Shown here: positions 33,229-45,842 of the stretch, one piece after another
Layout of the letters: each line of letters begins with the position of its first letter
Position numbering within the stretch: the first letter of the stretch is position 1
DNA from: Gracilibacillus ureilyticus
GTDB taxonomy: Bacteria > Bacillota > Bacilli > Bacillales > Amphibacillaceae
Reading direction: 5' to 3'
Length of the DNA stretch: 64,000 bases
Assembly: GCF_900111195.1 (NCBI RefSeq)
Contig: NZ_FOGL01000021.1
Span: forward strand, 17,814 to 81,813
Translations under genes and position numbers: made by a program
The notes under the pieces: model-generated
Told to the model about the DNA's origin: nothing
What the model saw: only the letters and a program-made list of their open reading frames with translations
Database searches by the model: none

Positions 33229-34284
33229 TCAATCAAGTATTTCCTGTAATAACGAATCTCTGTCAATAAAATTAAGTGTTTGCTGACGATATTTTTCTTC
33301 ATGTAAATATGTATATCTGTTCGGCTTGATGTCAGGTGCCAACTCAACAGCCTGTTGAAAATCCTTTTTTCGTAACCCGGCTTTTCTTACATAATCAAAA
33401 AGCCCTGTGCGTGTAAACACCTTATTCATTCTCTCTGCCCGATGCTGTTGAATATTGGCCATGATATAGGAAGCCATTCCGACTTGAATACCATGCATTG
33501 CAGGTCGCTCTAATATTTTGTCCAGCGCATGGGAAATTAAGTGCTCCGAACCGCTAATAGGAGAGCTGTTTCCACTAATAACTGTCGCAATCCCTCCCAT
33601 TGTTAAGGAGCTGACTAGCTCTTTTAGAAAAATCGGGTCTTTAATATCCTCCATCGGTGTGCGGACAAAGCTGTTTACAGCCTTTTTACTTAACATTGCA
33701 GCAAAATGATTCACCGTGGACTTGTTATTCTTTTCTTCAAAGATCCAATCATATAATGCGGTTATGTTTGACATTAAATCTCCAGTACCAGCCAAAATAA
33801 ACTTTGCCGGAGCCTGCTGGATAATATCTAAGTCAACGATAATGCCATACGGAATCTTTGCCGGTACGGTTGTTTTTTTATTATTGACTATTATTGAACA
33901 GCTGCTGCTGGCAAAACCGTCATTGGAAGCAGAAGTCGGGAAGCTGATAAATGGCACACTACGCAAATAGGCGATATATTTGCCGTAATCTATCAACGCC
34001 CCACCCCCTGCAGCAATAATTACATCATATGGCTCCATATCAAATGCTTTTGCAACAAGTTCTTGAATGTCCAAATCTGCCGGCATTTTGATTGTTTCCA
34101 GCTTAATCCGTGACATAGATGCTTTAATAGACTGTTCAAAATGCTCAAAAGTAAAATCATCGAACAGGATAACCGCACGATGAAAGTTATGTTTAATTAA
34201 AATATTCTCCAATTGAAAAATAGCGCCATTACTAATTTCCAGAATCGCTGGAATTGGTATGTTGGTGATAGGCGGTTGGGACAT
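33229..34284 (-). CDS. Glycerol-1-phosphate dehydrogenase (EgsA/AraM-like)
   Basis: A 351-residue member of the iron-containing alcohol dehydrogenase/G1PDH superfamily that reduces dihydroxyacetone phosphate to sn-glycerol-1-phosphate. The NAD loop is AAGGGALIDYGKYIA, followed by FPTSASNDGFAS. Metal ligands are expected in AGTGDLMSN (Asp), GSEHLISHALD (His) and AMHGIQVG (His). B. subtilis AraM has this activity and feeds archaeal-type glyceryl ethers. The second ATG (34284) is chosen because GGAG sits 8 nt upstream. No lipid gene adjoins it. Confidence 0.85.
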   Translation of the reverse strand: MSQPPITNIPIPAILEISNGAIFQLENILIKHNFHRAVILFDDFTFEHFEQSIKASMSRIKLETIKMPADLDIQELVAKAFDMEPYDVIIAAGGGALIDYGKYIAYLRSVPFISFPTSASNDGFASSSCSIIVNNKKTTVPAKIPYGIIVDLDIIQQAPAKFILAGTGDLMSNITALYDWIFEEKNNKSTVNHFAAMLSKKAVNSFVRTPMEDIKDPIFLKELVSSLTMGGIATVISGNSSPISGSEHLISHALDKILERPAMHGIQVGMASYIMANIQQHRAERMNKVFTRTGLFDYVRKAGLRKKDFQQAVELAPDIKPNRYTYLHEEKYRQQTLNFIDRDSLLQEILD

Positions 34285-34369
34285 GTTCATCTCTCCTTAG
34301 TTTCATTTGCTAAGCGTAGTTAAAAAACGTAGTCGTCTGCGTGAACAGCGTGCGCTGAATAATCCCGCA

Positions 34370-34590
34370 AGGGGGCTGAATGCCTTAGCGTCTCAAAAAT
34401 TGCAACTCATGGCTTCCGGACGAGCCCTGAGTACCTTTGCGTTTGAAAAATTGCAACTCATGGCTTTCGGACGAGCCCTGAGTACCTTCATGTTTGAAAA
34501 ATTGCGACTCATGACTTTCGGACAGGCGCTGAATGCTTTCGCGCCACAAAAATCAGGGTTCATGACATTCGGAATGCTTTTGCGTCATCA
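34370..34590. repeat. 51-bp tandem repeat array C (four units plus a degenerate fifth)
   Basis: CTGA anchors at 34376, 34427, 34478 and 34529 are exactly 51 bp apart; a shortened fifth copy lies near 34572. Units read GGCTTTCGGACGAGCCCTGA then GTACCTTTGCG and GAAAAATTGCAACTCAT. The half TTCGGACGxxCxCTGAGTxCCTT is shared with array B, so the two arrays are one family. The array fills most of the 350-bp gap before the glycerol-1-phosphate dehydrogenase gene. Confidence 0.85.
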
Positions 34591-34636
34591 TCTAAGAAAT
34601 AATTGGACAACCAACCAGGCTTTTTAACAGGATCAG

Positions 34637-35194
34637 CTATAATTGAAATCTGTCTTTTATTATTTCAGCTGCTTCCCCTGCACTTAATCTGGTGTTATTT
34701 ATCTTCATGTAATTATCCTTTACTATTTCACCTTCAGTAGAGTTTAATCTATACTTTTCCATTGATTCAATTAATCTTTGTTCTGATTGCTCTATTTCCC
34801 TTTTGGATGGTTTATGCTCTAACCTGTTTGGCGTTTTATTTCTTTTCAATCTTGCCTCCAGCTCAGCTTCCAACTCGACAAAGCATACTTCTCCTCCTTC
34901 AGATTCGAAAATACGGCATATTCTCTCAACATCTTCCCAATCTTCTTTTTTGTTAAATGCGAAAACAAAAGTGAAGATCATACCTGGCAAATCACTTCTC
35001 GAGACGGATTTAAAGATTTCTTCTCTAAACATAGTAGATAACCGCCACATTTCTGGAGTGAATCCGAAAATAGGAGCAAGCATTTCAATGGTCATATGGT
35101 TGTGAAGCAGCTTTAATCCAGTGATTTTTGCCAATGCCTGCCCAACGGTCATTTTACCGACTGCTTGCGGACCAAATATTAAAACAAACTTCAT
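34637..35194 (-). CDS. P-loop kinase-like protein
   Basis: A 185-residue P-loop protein of the nucleoside/shikimate kinase-like group. The Walker A variant is IFGPQAVGKMTVGQALA, followed by KLLHNHMTIEML. A central region (FVFAFNKKEDWEDVERI) precedes a basic LID-like segment (LKRNKTPNRLEHKPSKREIE). It probably phosphorylates a small molecule, but the substrate is unknown. Single gene with a good ribosome site (GGAGGAAGCGGG). Confidence 0.75.
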   Translation of the reverse strand: MKFVLIFGPQAVGKMTVGQALAKITGLKLLHNHMTIEMLAPIFGFTPEMWRLSTMFREEIFKSVSRSDLPGMIFTFVFAFNKKEDWEDVERICRIFESEGGEVCFVELEAELEARLKRNKTPNRLEHKPSKREIEQSEQRLIESMEKYRLNSTEGEIVKDNYMKINNTRLSAGEAAEIIKDRFQL

Positions 35195-35268
35195 CCCGCT
35201 TCCTCCAAACTGCTAGAAAAAAATTCAGCAAAAAACGTTCCTGTTAGAAACACATCAGAAGCTTCAGC

Positions 35269-35679
35269 TTATATATAGAATAATTCATCAGCTTCCAAAT
35301 ATCCATCCAGTTTCCATTTTAATTTATTCATTTTGATCAATTGTTCTGAAAAATAGTTAAACATTACTTCATCCTTTTTATCAAGTGCCTGATTCACCTG
35401 AAAGTCATAGTAATTTAACTGTAAGTCGATATCCTCTTTTAAAAGAATCTCCCCTATTTCATAATAGTGTTCTAAATCGTGGAGAGCCATATAAAAACGG
35501 TATCGATCATCTAAAATAACCATAACGTACCATCCATTAGTTGCAGTGAAGTTTCGTTCATTCGTCACTTTAATTATATCTGATTGCTCAATTCTTAATA
35601 CCTCTCTATGTATTTCCCCTGGACAAAAACAGTCAATTTGATGAGAGAAAGCTTTTACAGCGATTAAATTCCAATACAT
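35269..35679 (-). CDS. Hypothetical protein
   Basis: A 136-residue protein without signal or membrane segments, preceded by AGGAGGGCTGATGAA. It is predicted as beta strands (NGWYVMVILDDRYRFYMAL) and a C-terminal helical part (YFSEQLIKMNKLKWKLDG). Three Cys/His lie near the start (HQIDCFCPGEIH). I do not recognise the family. Confidence 0.6.
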   Translation of the reverse strand: MYWNLIAVKAFSHQIDCFCPGEIHREVLRIEQSDIIKVTNERNFTATNGWYVMVILDDRYRFYMALHDLEHYYEIGEILLKEDIDLQLNYYDFQVNQALDKKDEVMFNYFSEQLIKMNKLKWKLDGYLEADELFYI

Positions 35680-35769
35680 TTCATCAGCCCTCCTAGAGCA
35701 GTTATGTTGATACTTCTATTTTTTTCAATCGGCAGCCGACCTTGTTATGGCTACAAAAAAATTGTGGGA

Positions 35770-35958
35770 TTACTGATTTCCCTCCATTTCCGTATCAAAC
35801 ATACCGCAACAAGGACATTCATGACGATCATAGGTATATTCATCATTCACAATTTCCTGTTCATCTACAAAACCGCAAAACTTACAGATATAGGATTCTA
35901 TAACATATCCCTTCTTTCTAATAATTGTAAGAAAACAATTAATGAGAATGATTATCAA
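35770..35958 (-). CDS. Small zinc-ribbon protein under Fur control (start uncertain)
   Basis: The certain part is a rubredoxin-like zinc ribbon with two CxxC pairs (YICKFCGF and HECPCCGMF) separated by an acidic stretch. The track start (TTG 35958) lies inside a Fur box, only about a dozen bases after the predicted -10 element, with no ribosome site. The only SD-like sequence (AGAAGGG) points to ATA at 35901, giving a 43-residue IESYICKFC... protein. No ATG, GTG or CTG is in frame upstream of the ribbon. Function unknown; iron limitation is the likely inducer. Confidence 0.6.
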   Translation of the reverse strand: MIIILINCFLTIIRKKGYVIESYICKFCGFVDEQEIVNDEYTYDRHECPCCGMFDTEMEGNQ

Positions 35959-36000
35959 TACTTTTCATTTATTATAATTGATAACAATTCTCAATGTCAA
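35943..36000 (-). promoter_or_regulatory. Two Fur boxes and promoter of the zinc-ribbon gene
   Basis: TGAGAATGATTATCA (35943-35957) matches the 7-1-7 Fur consensus at 14 of 15, and TGATAACAATTCTCA (35979-35993) at 13 of 15. On the minus strand TTGACA, 18 bp and TATAAT (35971-35976 on plus as ATTATA) form a promoter whose spacer holds the second box. Confidence 0.8.
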
Positions 36001-36052
36001 ATTTATCCGGTTTTTTAAGGAACGCCGATTTCCCTAAATTGTATTCTCTTTG

Positions 36053-36082
36053 TTGACAATGATAATCATTTTCATTTAGTAT
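36053..36082 (+). promoter_or_regulatory. Fur box and promoter of the flavodoxin gene
   Basis: Overlapping 7-1-7 sites TGACAATGATAATCA (36054-36068) and TGATAATCATTTTCA (36060-36074) make a classic Fur box. TTGACA (36053-36058) and TAGTAT (36077-36082) are the likely -35 and -10. Confidence 0.85.
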
Positions 36083-36114
36083 AGTATATGAGCATTAGAG
36101 GAGGGATCCACTAC

Positions 36115-36576
36115 ATGAAAAAAGTAATCTTGTTGTTCTGCAGCATGTCGGGAAATACAGAAGAAATAGCTGAAATTATTGAATCAAGTCTTACCAGGCA
36201 TGGGCTGGAAGTTCAGAAGTTTCAAATAGATATGGATGATATTACGGTTACAGATTTACTTGACTATGAGGCAATACTTTTCGGTACCTATACCTGGGGA
36301 GATGGAGACATTCCGTATGAAATAGAGGATTTTTACGATGATATGGATGGAATTGATTTAACAGGGAAAGTTGTAGCCCTATTTGGTTCTTGTGATTCCA
36401 TGTATCCGGATTACGGGGGAGCTATTGATACATTTGCTGAACGTTTTAAAGAACGCGGCGCATCAAATGTTTTGTATCATTTAAAAGTAGATTTGACCCC
36501 TGACGAAGAGGATGTGAAACGATGTCAGAAATTTGCTGATGATTTTGTGGAACAGCTCCAAATTTTTGCGGAATAA
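36115..36576 (+). CDS. Short-chain flavodoxin, Fur-regulated
   Basis: A 153-residue FMN flavodoxin that can replace ferredoxin when iron is scarce. The phosphate loop is CSMSGNTEEIAE. The FMN-flanking loops are GTYTWGDGDIPYE (Trp stacking) and FGSCDSMYPDYGGA (Tyr stacking). No long-chain insertion is present. GAGGAGGG precedes the ATG at 36115, so the track start at 36088 is rejected. The Fur box in its promoter parallels ykuN/ykuP control in B. subtilis. Confidence 0.92.
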   Translation: MKKVILLFCSMSGNTEEIAEIIESSLTRHGLEVQKFQIDMDDITVTDLLDYEAILFGTYTWGDGDIPYEIEDFYDDMDGIDLTGKVVALFGSCDSMYPDYGGAIDTFAERFKERGASNVLYHLKVDLTPDEEDVKRCQKFADDFVEQLQIFAE

Positions 36577-36586
36577 CAGGGTTTGA

Positions 36587-36617
36587 AAAAAGAGAGAATA
36601 GAATTTCTATTCTCTCT
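36587..36617 (-). terminator. Terminator of the first bgl operon
   Basis: AGAGAGAATAG pairs with CTATTCTCTCT. On the minus strand it is followed by TTTTTTC. It ends transcription from the GH1 gene. Confidence 0.85.
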
Positions 36618-36635
36618 AATATCACTGCTAAAGAA

Positions 36636-38075
<1,440 letters not shown>

Positions 38076-38134
38076 TCATCACCTCAAATTAAGATTTTTG
38101 CCTCTCTTTAAAGAGAGTAATTTGGCTGTTGCCA

Positions 38135-38226
38135 ATAAAAAAACCTAAATTGCTCAAGAAAAATCGGAAGGAATCCCTCCCATTTCTAAAGCAACTTAGG
38201 TTTTGCCTGTTTATCAGTAACAATCC
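38135..38226 (-). promoter_or_regulatory. RAT antiterminator target and terminator upstream of GH1 gene 1
   Basis: On the minus strand a LicT-type RAT (GGATTGTTACTG ... GGCAAAACCT, 38198-38226) overlaps the first arm of a terminator (AACCTAAGTTGCT / AGCAATTTAGGTT, then TTTTTTT). Binding of LicT would favour read-through. Confidence 0.9.
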
Positions 38227-38323
38227 ATAAGTTATTCAATTTACATATTAAATATAGCATTTTAGCGTTAAAATGTAAAGGTTTCCGCACTGTCATGATT
38301 TATTGCTGACAACTGATTCATTA

Positions 38324-40174
38324 TTACTTTATTACGGTCAATAAACGGTCCCCGACCTCGATATTTTCTTCTTCGCCGCTAATGACATCAAGGAATTCAT
38401 GAGAGTTTGTAATCACCACTGGAGAGGTGATATCAAATCCTTCGCTCGTAATTGCCTCGATATCAAATGTTCCGAGTAATTGACCTTGCTCCACTTTTTC
38501 TCCATACTTTACCTTCATATTAAAAAATTTACCGTCTAATTGGACTGTTTCTATACCAATATGAATCAGGACTTTAATTCCTGAGTCTGAAGTCAGACCA
38601 ATACCATGGCTTGTGGGAAATACTGATGTTACCGAGCCTGAGAATGGTGCATGCAAACTTCCCTTAACTGGTATGATAGCAATTCCTGGCCCAATTGCCT
38701 CAGAGGAAAACACATCATCGTCAACATCTCCTAAGCTTATGACAGGTCCTGTCAACGGACTGTGTACAATTGAGTCATCAATTTCTCTGTTTTCATTTCC
38801 GGACAGATTTTCACTTTCCGAGATCGTATCATCTTCTGTTTGCTCATGATAGCCGAAGAAGTAGGTACCGATCATTGCAATGAAATAGGCAAGAAAAACC
38901 CCAAACATAAATAACAAAAATCCTTCTCCGAAGAAAATAGGTAATGTGGTAAGACCAGGTAGACCTACTGACTTCGAGCTTGCCCCAGCAATCCCGACGA
39001 TCGCCCCGCCAATGGCTCCGGCAATGCAACCAATGACAAAAGGTTTCTTATACCGTAATGTAATCCCGTAAATTGCCGGCTCAGTTACACCAAATAAACC
39101 TGCGATCGCTGCTGGTGCAGCAATGGACTTAACTTTCCTTTGGTTCGTTTTCAGCCAGACACCTAAAGCAGCACCTGCCTGGGCGAAAATAGCCGGTGTA
39201 ATCATCGCAGTAAATGTGTCCATGTCAAACTGACTTAAATTATTCAACGCAATCGGTACAAGACCCCAGTGCAACCCGAAAATAACTAAAATTTGCCACG
39301 ATGCCCCCATCAAAGCTCCAGCTACTAATGCACTGTTATCATAGACAAAGGAATATCCACTCGCAAGCCATTCGCTAACAGTGTTTCCAATCGGACCGAA
39401 GACTAATAACGTCAAAGGTACCATCAAGGCGATTAGAGTTAATGGTGTGAAAAATTTCTTTATCGTTTTTGGATAAAGTTTGTTAAAAACTGTTTCCAGC
39501 TTTGCTGTCACATAAATAGCTAATATAATCGGAATAACGGATGTCGCATATTTTATTAACACAACAGGAATACCGAAAAATGATAATTCAAGCTCCTCAT
39601 TATATTCCAGAGAAATATCAGGATAAAACAGAGCACACGCTATCACCACCGCCACATGCGTGTCTCCTCCAAATTTTTTGGCTGCTGTAATAGCGAGATG
39701 GATTGGCAAAAAATAAAACAAACTGTCAGCTGCTGCATGTAATATAATATAAGTCCCATCTGCCTCTGTTAATATTCCCATCGATACAGCAACGATTAAG
39801 AGTCCTTTCAGAATCCCCGCACCAGCCAATGTTCCTAATAATGGCGTAAAAATCCCTGAAATAATATCAATGGCATCATTAAAAAGTGACCTTTTTCCAC
39901 CAGTATTTTTTCTGCTAACTGTCTCTTCCAATTGTGTCTGTTTCATTATTTCTTTGTAAACATCATTCACTTCGGTTCCAACAACTATTTGAAATTGACC
40001 TGCAATCATCATCACTTTTATCACACCAGGTAATTTAACCAAAGAAGATTTATCTGCCAGATCATTATTTTTCAGTTTAAATCTGAGGCGAGTTGTACAA
40101 TGGACCAGTGAGATAATATTGTCTTCCCCACCTATATTTTTTATAATTTCTTTCGCAAATTGAGCATAGTCCAT
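38324..40174 (-). CDS. bglP: Beta-glucoside PTS EIIBCA
   Basis: A 616-residue PTS permease in B-C-A order. The EIIB phospho-Cys is Cys26 ([12 protein letters not shown]). EIIC spans about residues 95-440 with ten or so membrane segments and the GVTEPAIYGI signature. EIIA (about 475-616) carries the phospho-His in VLIHIGIETVQLDG. It imports and phosphorylates aryl-beta-glucosides. The ATG at 40174 follows AAAGGAGGAG; GTG at 40180 is rejected. It lies between licT and a GH1 gene. Confidence 0.93.
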   Translation of the reverse strand: MDYAQFAKEIIKNIGGEDNIISLVHCTTRLRFKLKNNDLADKSSLVKLPGVIKVMMIAGQFQIVVGTEVNDVYKEIMKQTQLEETVSRKNTGGKRSLFNDAIDIISGIFTPLLGTLAGAGILKGLLIVAVSMGILTEADGTYIILHAAADSLFYFLPIHLAITAAKKFGGDTHVAVVIACALFYPDISLEYNEELELSFFGIPVVLIKYATSVIPIILAIYVTAKLETVFNKLYPKTIKKFFTPLTLIALMVPLTLLVFGPIGNTVSEWLASGYSFVYDNSALVAGALMGASWQILVIFGLHWGLVPIALNNLSQFDMDTFTAMITPAIFAQAGAALGVWLKTNQRKVKSIAAPAAIAGLFGVTEPAIYGITLRYKKPFVIGCIAGAIGGAIVGIAGASSKSVGLPGLTTLPIFFGEGFLLFMFGVFLAYFIAMIGTYFFGYHEQTEDDTISESENLSGNENREIDDSIVHSPLTGPVISLGDVDDDVFSSEAIGPGIAIIPVKGSLHAPFSGSVTSVFPTSHGIGLTSDSGIKVLIHIGIETVQLDGKFFNMKVKYGEKVEQGQLLGTFDIEAITSEGFDITSPVVITNSHEFLDVISGEEENIEVGDRLLTVIK

Positions 40175-40241
40175 TACCACTCCTCCTTTTGTCTAGTTTC
40201 TATTTTAAAGCGGCGGATGTGATTTGTCACTGACATAAGAA

Positions 40242-40295
40242 AGAAACTAAACAGGCTTGTCCAGTAATACTGCAAACAAAGCCAATTTAGTTTCT
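40242..40295 (-). terminator. Stem-loop between licT and bglP
   Basis: AGAAACTAAA pairs with TTTAGTTTCT; inside are GGCTT/AAGCC and CAGT/ACTG. On the minus strand TTCTT follows. It may act as a partial terminator or stabiliser. A degraded RAT-like stretch (ATTACTGGACAAGCCTG) overlaps it. Confidence 0.6.
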
Positions 40296-40316
40296 CTAAA
40301 AAGTCATCCTCAATTT

Positions 40317-41174
40317 TCATTTGTTCGTCCATTCCTGACGGTTCGTTACACGATGGATATGCAATGTTAAATATACTTTTTCATCGTTTGAAATGTCCCA
40401 ATCATATGTCTTTGCAACATATTTGGAAACTTTCTCTGCACATAAGTAAGCCTGCTCGTACTTCTTTTTCACCTGTTCAAATAAAAAGTCATCTGTCTGA
40501 CTCACATGATCGGTTTCTTCACGAACAAAGCGCATTGCAAAGAAACGCAGGTGTGTTAAGAATCTTTCATAATTGATCGAATTTTCATCAAGCTTCATAT
40601 CAAAATGGTATTTAACAATATTTAAAATATTATTGACCATTTTCGTTACCTGGATGGCAGCATCCATGTTATCACCATTCAGCTGACTGTTTAGCAGGTG
40701 AAGGGCGATTAATCCCGCTTCATCTTCAGGAAACCTTACCCCTGTCTCCTCTTCGATGAAATCCAATGCTTTTAATGCCACCTGGAATTCTTTTTTATAA
40801 TATTTTCTAATCTCCCAGACAAGAGGATTTTTAAGCTCTATCCCCTCTTTTTGCCTGCTAACGGCAAAGTGAAGGTGATCCGTTAATGCAACGTAAAGGT
40901 AATCATCGATTTTATAGGACAACTGGGATTTGGCATAATCCAATATACGGTGAGAAAGCTCTAAATACACTTCCGGTGTATCCACAAGTAAATCAGCTAA
41001 TTTATCTGACAGTCCCTGATCTGCTAACACGAATTTTTTCTCTATTTTTTCAATATCAACCGGCTGTCCAACCTTCTTTTGAAATGCTAATCCCTTTCCC
41101 ATTACGACCATTTCCTGCTGCTGGTCATTTTCCGTCAAAACAACATTATTATTAAATACCTTTTTAATTTCCAT
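40317..41174 (-). CDS. licT: LicT/BglG-family transcription antiterminator
   Basis: A 285-residue RNA-binding antiterminator. The CAT RNA-binding domain (1-55) is MEIKKVFNNNVVL...GKGLAFQKKVGQ. Two PRD domains follow (about 65-170 and 172-280), with conserved His in LSHRILDY, LTDHLHFAVSR, LIALHLLN, THLRFFAMR and LTLHIHR as phosphorylation sites. Unphosphorylated-by-EII, HPr-phosphorylated LicT binds RAT elements such as those at 38198 and 41325. First gene of the operon and autoregulated through its own RAT. Confidence 0.94.
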   Translation of the reverse strand: MEIKKVFNNNVVLTENDQQQEMVVMGKGLAFQKKVGQPVDIEKIEKKFVLADQGLSDKLADLLVDTPEVYLELSHRILDYAKSQLSYKIDDYLYVALTDHLHFAVSRQKEGIELKNPLVWEIRKYYKKEFQVALKALDFIEEETGVRFPEDEAGLIALHLLNSQLNGDNMDAAIQVTKMVNNILNIVKYHFDMKLDENSINYERFLTHLRFFAMRFVREETDHVSQTDDFLFEQVKKKYEQAYLCAEKVSKYVAKTYDWDISNDEKVYLTLHIHRVTNRQEWTNK

Positions 41175-41265
41175 ATAATCAGCCCTTGTTTAAAGATTTA
41201 TTTCTTATAGAAAAAAACGCGGTATTCCCGAGCTTAACATATAATTGATAGTATTTGTTTTCTAA

Positions 41266-41353
41266 AATAAAAAAACCCAAATAAGTATAAAGAATATCTA
41301 AAGCCAATATTCTTCCACAAATTCAGGTTTTGCCTGCCGAACAGTAACAATCC
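41266..41353 (-). promoter_or_regulatory. RAT and terminator in the licT leader
   Basis: A RAT (GGATTGTTACTG ... GGCAGGCAAAACCT, 41325-41353) overlaps a long terminator stem (AAACC ... AAGAATAT/ATATTCTT ... GGTTTTTTT) ending near 41266. Confidence 0.9.
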
Positions 41354-41366
41354 AATTTTATTAGTT

Positions 41367-41380
41367 TGTAAACGATTACC
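41367..41380. promoter_or_regulatory. cre site upstream of licT
   Basis: TGTAAACGATTACC matches the cre consensus TGWNANCGNTNWCA except for the last base. CcpA repression of the bgl operon is likely. Confidence 0.7.
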
Positions 41381-41572
41381 TCTATTACCTTTATACCATT
41401 CATACAAAGTAATGTCAATGACATATGTCCTATTCTATCACAAAAAGGACTGGTACAACAGAGTTTTTAGCAAGGTAAAGATGCGTAATATGATGAATTA
41501 TTCACCAACAAAAAGTATTCAACTTATCATGATATTCTATATTTGTGAAACCTCTAAAGTCCTGTTAACACC

Positions 41573-41621
41573 AAAAAGCCGAACGAGATCGAAATATCAT
41601 TCGATTCATCGTTCGGCTTTT
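41573..41621 (-). terminator. Terminator of the second beta-glucoside operon
   Basis: AAAAGCCGAACGA pairs with TCGTTCGGCTTTT, with an inner ATCGAA/TTCGAT. T-rich on both sides. The preceding 190 bp (41381-41571) hold nothing else I recognise. Confidence 0.88.
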
Positions 41622-41658
41622 CTATATAATTACTATTGTCCCCGCTGCTTCAGTTTTC

Positions 41659-43107
<1,449 letters not shown>

Positions 43108-43145
43108 TCAATCATTCCTTTCTAAATCGTATCTTAAAAAATATA

Positions 43146-43185
43146 ACAGAAAGGAAAAACAAATATGTCTTGCTTTCCCTTCTGT
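43146..43185 (-). other. Intercistronic stem-loop
   Basis: ACAGAA pairs with TTCTGT and GGAAA with TTTCC around a loop. On the minus strand TATATTTTTT follows. It may attenuate or stabilise the mRNA between the EIIBCA and GH1 genes. Confidence 0.5.
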
Positions 43186-43198
43186 AGTCTTTCAGATT

Positions 43199-45257
<2,059 letters not shown>

Positions 45258-45295
45258 CTAAATGTTATATTTAATTAAACACATTATAGCATCAG

Positions 45296-45309
45296 GTAAA
45301 AACGGTTTC
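45296..45309. promoter_or_regulatory. cre-like site upstream of EIIBCA 2
   Basis: TAAAAACGGTTTCA fits the cre consensus with one mismatch (position 2). Likely CcpA site for the second unit. Confidence 0.55.
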
Positions 45310-45369
45310 AATACTTTTTTTAAAAAACTTAATTGGTTGTTTATTCCATGTTATAAAGGGCGAAGTATC

Positions 45370-45422
45370 AAAAAGGGTTCTCTTATTTCCTGTTCTGAAA
45401 TAGAGTGAAATAAGAGAACCCT
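45370..45422 (-). terminator. Terminator after the DUF378 gene
   Basis: AGGGTTCTCTTATTTC pairs perfectly with GAAATAAGAGAACCCT; the minus strand then reads TTTTTGATAC. Confidence 0.88.
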
Positions 45423-45447
45423 GCTATACCTTACCATAAACTGATAC

Positions 45448-45648
45448 TTAGTGGGTTTTAATTTTCGGGATGAACTTCAACGCATAAATCGCACAAATGC
45501 CTACAACTACATAAATGATTCGTGAAAGAACAGCATCTTCCCCGCCAAAGAGTGTTGCAACCAGGTCAAACTGGAAGAGTCCAACTAAGAGCCAGTTGAT
45601 TCCTCCCACAATCAGTAAAACTAATGCGATAATATCGATAGTTTTCAT
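45448..45648 (-). CDS. yuzA: DUF378 small membrane protein, YuzA-like
   Basis: A 66-residue protein with two membrane helices: IIALVLLIVGGINWLLVGLF (with the GGINWLLVG family signature) and SRIIYVVVGICAIYALKF. Family function is unknown; B. subtilis YuzA is a homologue. GGGG lies 8 nt before the ATG at 45648. Single gene with a strong terminator. Confidence 0.88.
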   Translation of the reverse strand: MKTIDIIALVLLIVGGINWLLVGLFQFDLVATLFGGEDAVLSRIIYVVVGICAIYALKFIPKIKTH

Positions 45649-45842
45649 CAATTATTCCCCTTTCTGTTATCTGATGATTTTCTGTTCTACAGGGGATTTT
45701 CCTTTTTTTCCTACATCTTAAACATTTTGGATTAACAACCAACACTTGTCCCTTCCATAAGCAAAAGATCCACTGCTATTTTACTAGCTTAAAGCTGCAG
45801 GGCAATCATTCCATAACCACTGCAGCTCCTTTTATGAAAAAA

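Noticed and set aside
33192..33258. Inverted repeat CAGAGATT/AATCTCTG spanning the end of the glycerol-1-phosphate dehydrogenase gene, considered as a terminator
   Set aside because: No T-run follows on the minus strand and the loop is very long.
34307..34627. A 106-codon open frame across array C
   Set aside because: Same reason as array B: repeat-derived frame, no ribosome site.
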